Shown here in pieces: positions 63,994 through 64,000 of a stretch of DNA of 64,000 nucleotides. This DNA is from Diploptera punctata (Eukaryota; Arthropoda; Insecta; Blattodea; Blaberidae), in the NCBI GenBank assembly GCA_030220185.1, contig JASPKZ010007548.1, positions 62,001 to 126,000 on the forward strand. The letters run 5' to 3'. Positions within the stretch are counted from its first letter, which is position 1; the number at the start of each line of letters is the position of its first letter. The translations under genes were made by a program, and so were the position numbers. A model generated the notes under the pieces. That model made no database searches and was not told the origin of the DNA. It worked only from the letters and a program-made list of their open reading frames with translations.

Positions 63994-64000
63994 ATTCATT

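Overview
This window is AT-rich animal nuclear DNA, almost certainly from an arthropod and most likely an insect with a large, repeat-laden genome. The style of the LINE and tRNA-derived SINE families reminds me of cockroach sequence such as Periplaneta, but that is recall and not proof. There are no bacterial-style operons, CRISPR arrays or complete functional RNA genes. Most long open frames are decayed transposon coding sequence.

One host gene is recognisable, on the minus strand: Arpc4, subunit 4 of the ARP2/3 actin-nucleating complex. Three coding exons are intact with canonical splice sites: 21308-21190, 14346-14139 and 5979-5809. They splice in frame into about 166 consecutive residues, nearly the whole protein. 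Only a start exon of about one codon (right of 21.3 kb) and a last exon of one or a few codons (probably left of the window) are missing. The two visible introns (6.8 and 8.2 kb) are packed with mobile elements.

Layout. 0.4-5.6 kb: an inverted pair of Penelope-like 3' ends, a SINE, a near-complete mariner with one frameshift, LINE remnants and a foldback element. 6.9-9.6 kb: a piggyBac-like element bounded by TTAA, then a LINE carrying a mariner deletion derivative and an antisense copy of its own family. 10.3-13.9 kb: a LINE split by a SINE, a LINE split by a hAT-like element with 8-bp duplications, and a tRNA-like palindrome. 18-23.5 kb: another mariner derivative, a second inverted Penelope-like pair that still shows a GIY-YIG endonuclease signature, and LINEs carrying a SINE. 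27-35 kb: three copies of one repeat unit (one split by both a SINE and a LINE), then a 73-bp tandem array. 36-39 kb: direct and inverted copies of a dispersed repeat, one holding a Helitron whose empty site survives in the inverted copy. 46.3-47.1 kb: a solo LTR. 50.7-62.7 kb: three LINE families, including an almost full-length two-ORF element and a second copy whose 5' half is inverted (twin-priming-like). 62.8-64 kb: a sequence bounded by inverted termini.

The transposons do not act as one pathway. What links them is nesting: target duplications and in-window empty sites allow several insertions to be ordered in time. No clearly novel multi-gene system was found. The least explained items are the 73-bp array, the two Penelope-like inverted pairs, the palindromic repeat at 36-39 kb and an unassigned 107-codon frame at 44.2 kb.
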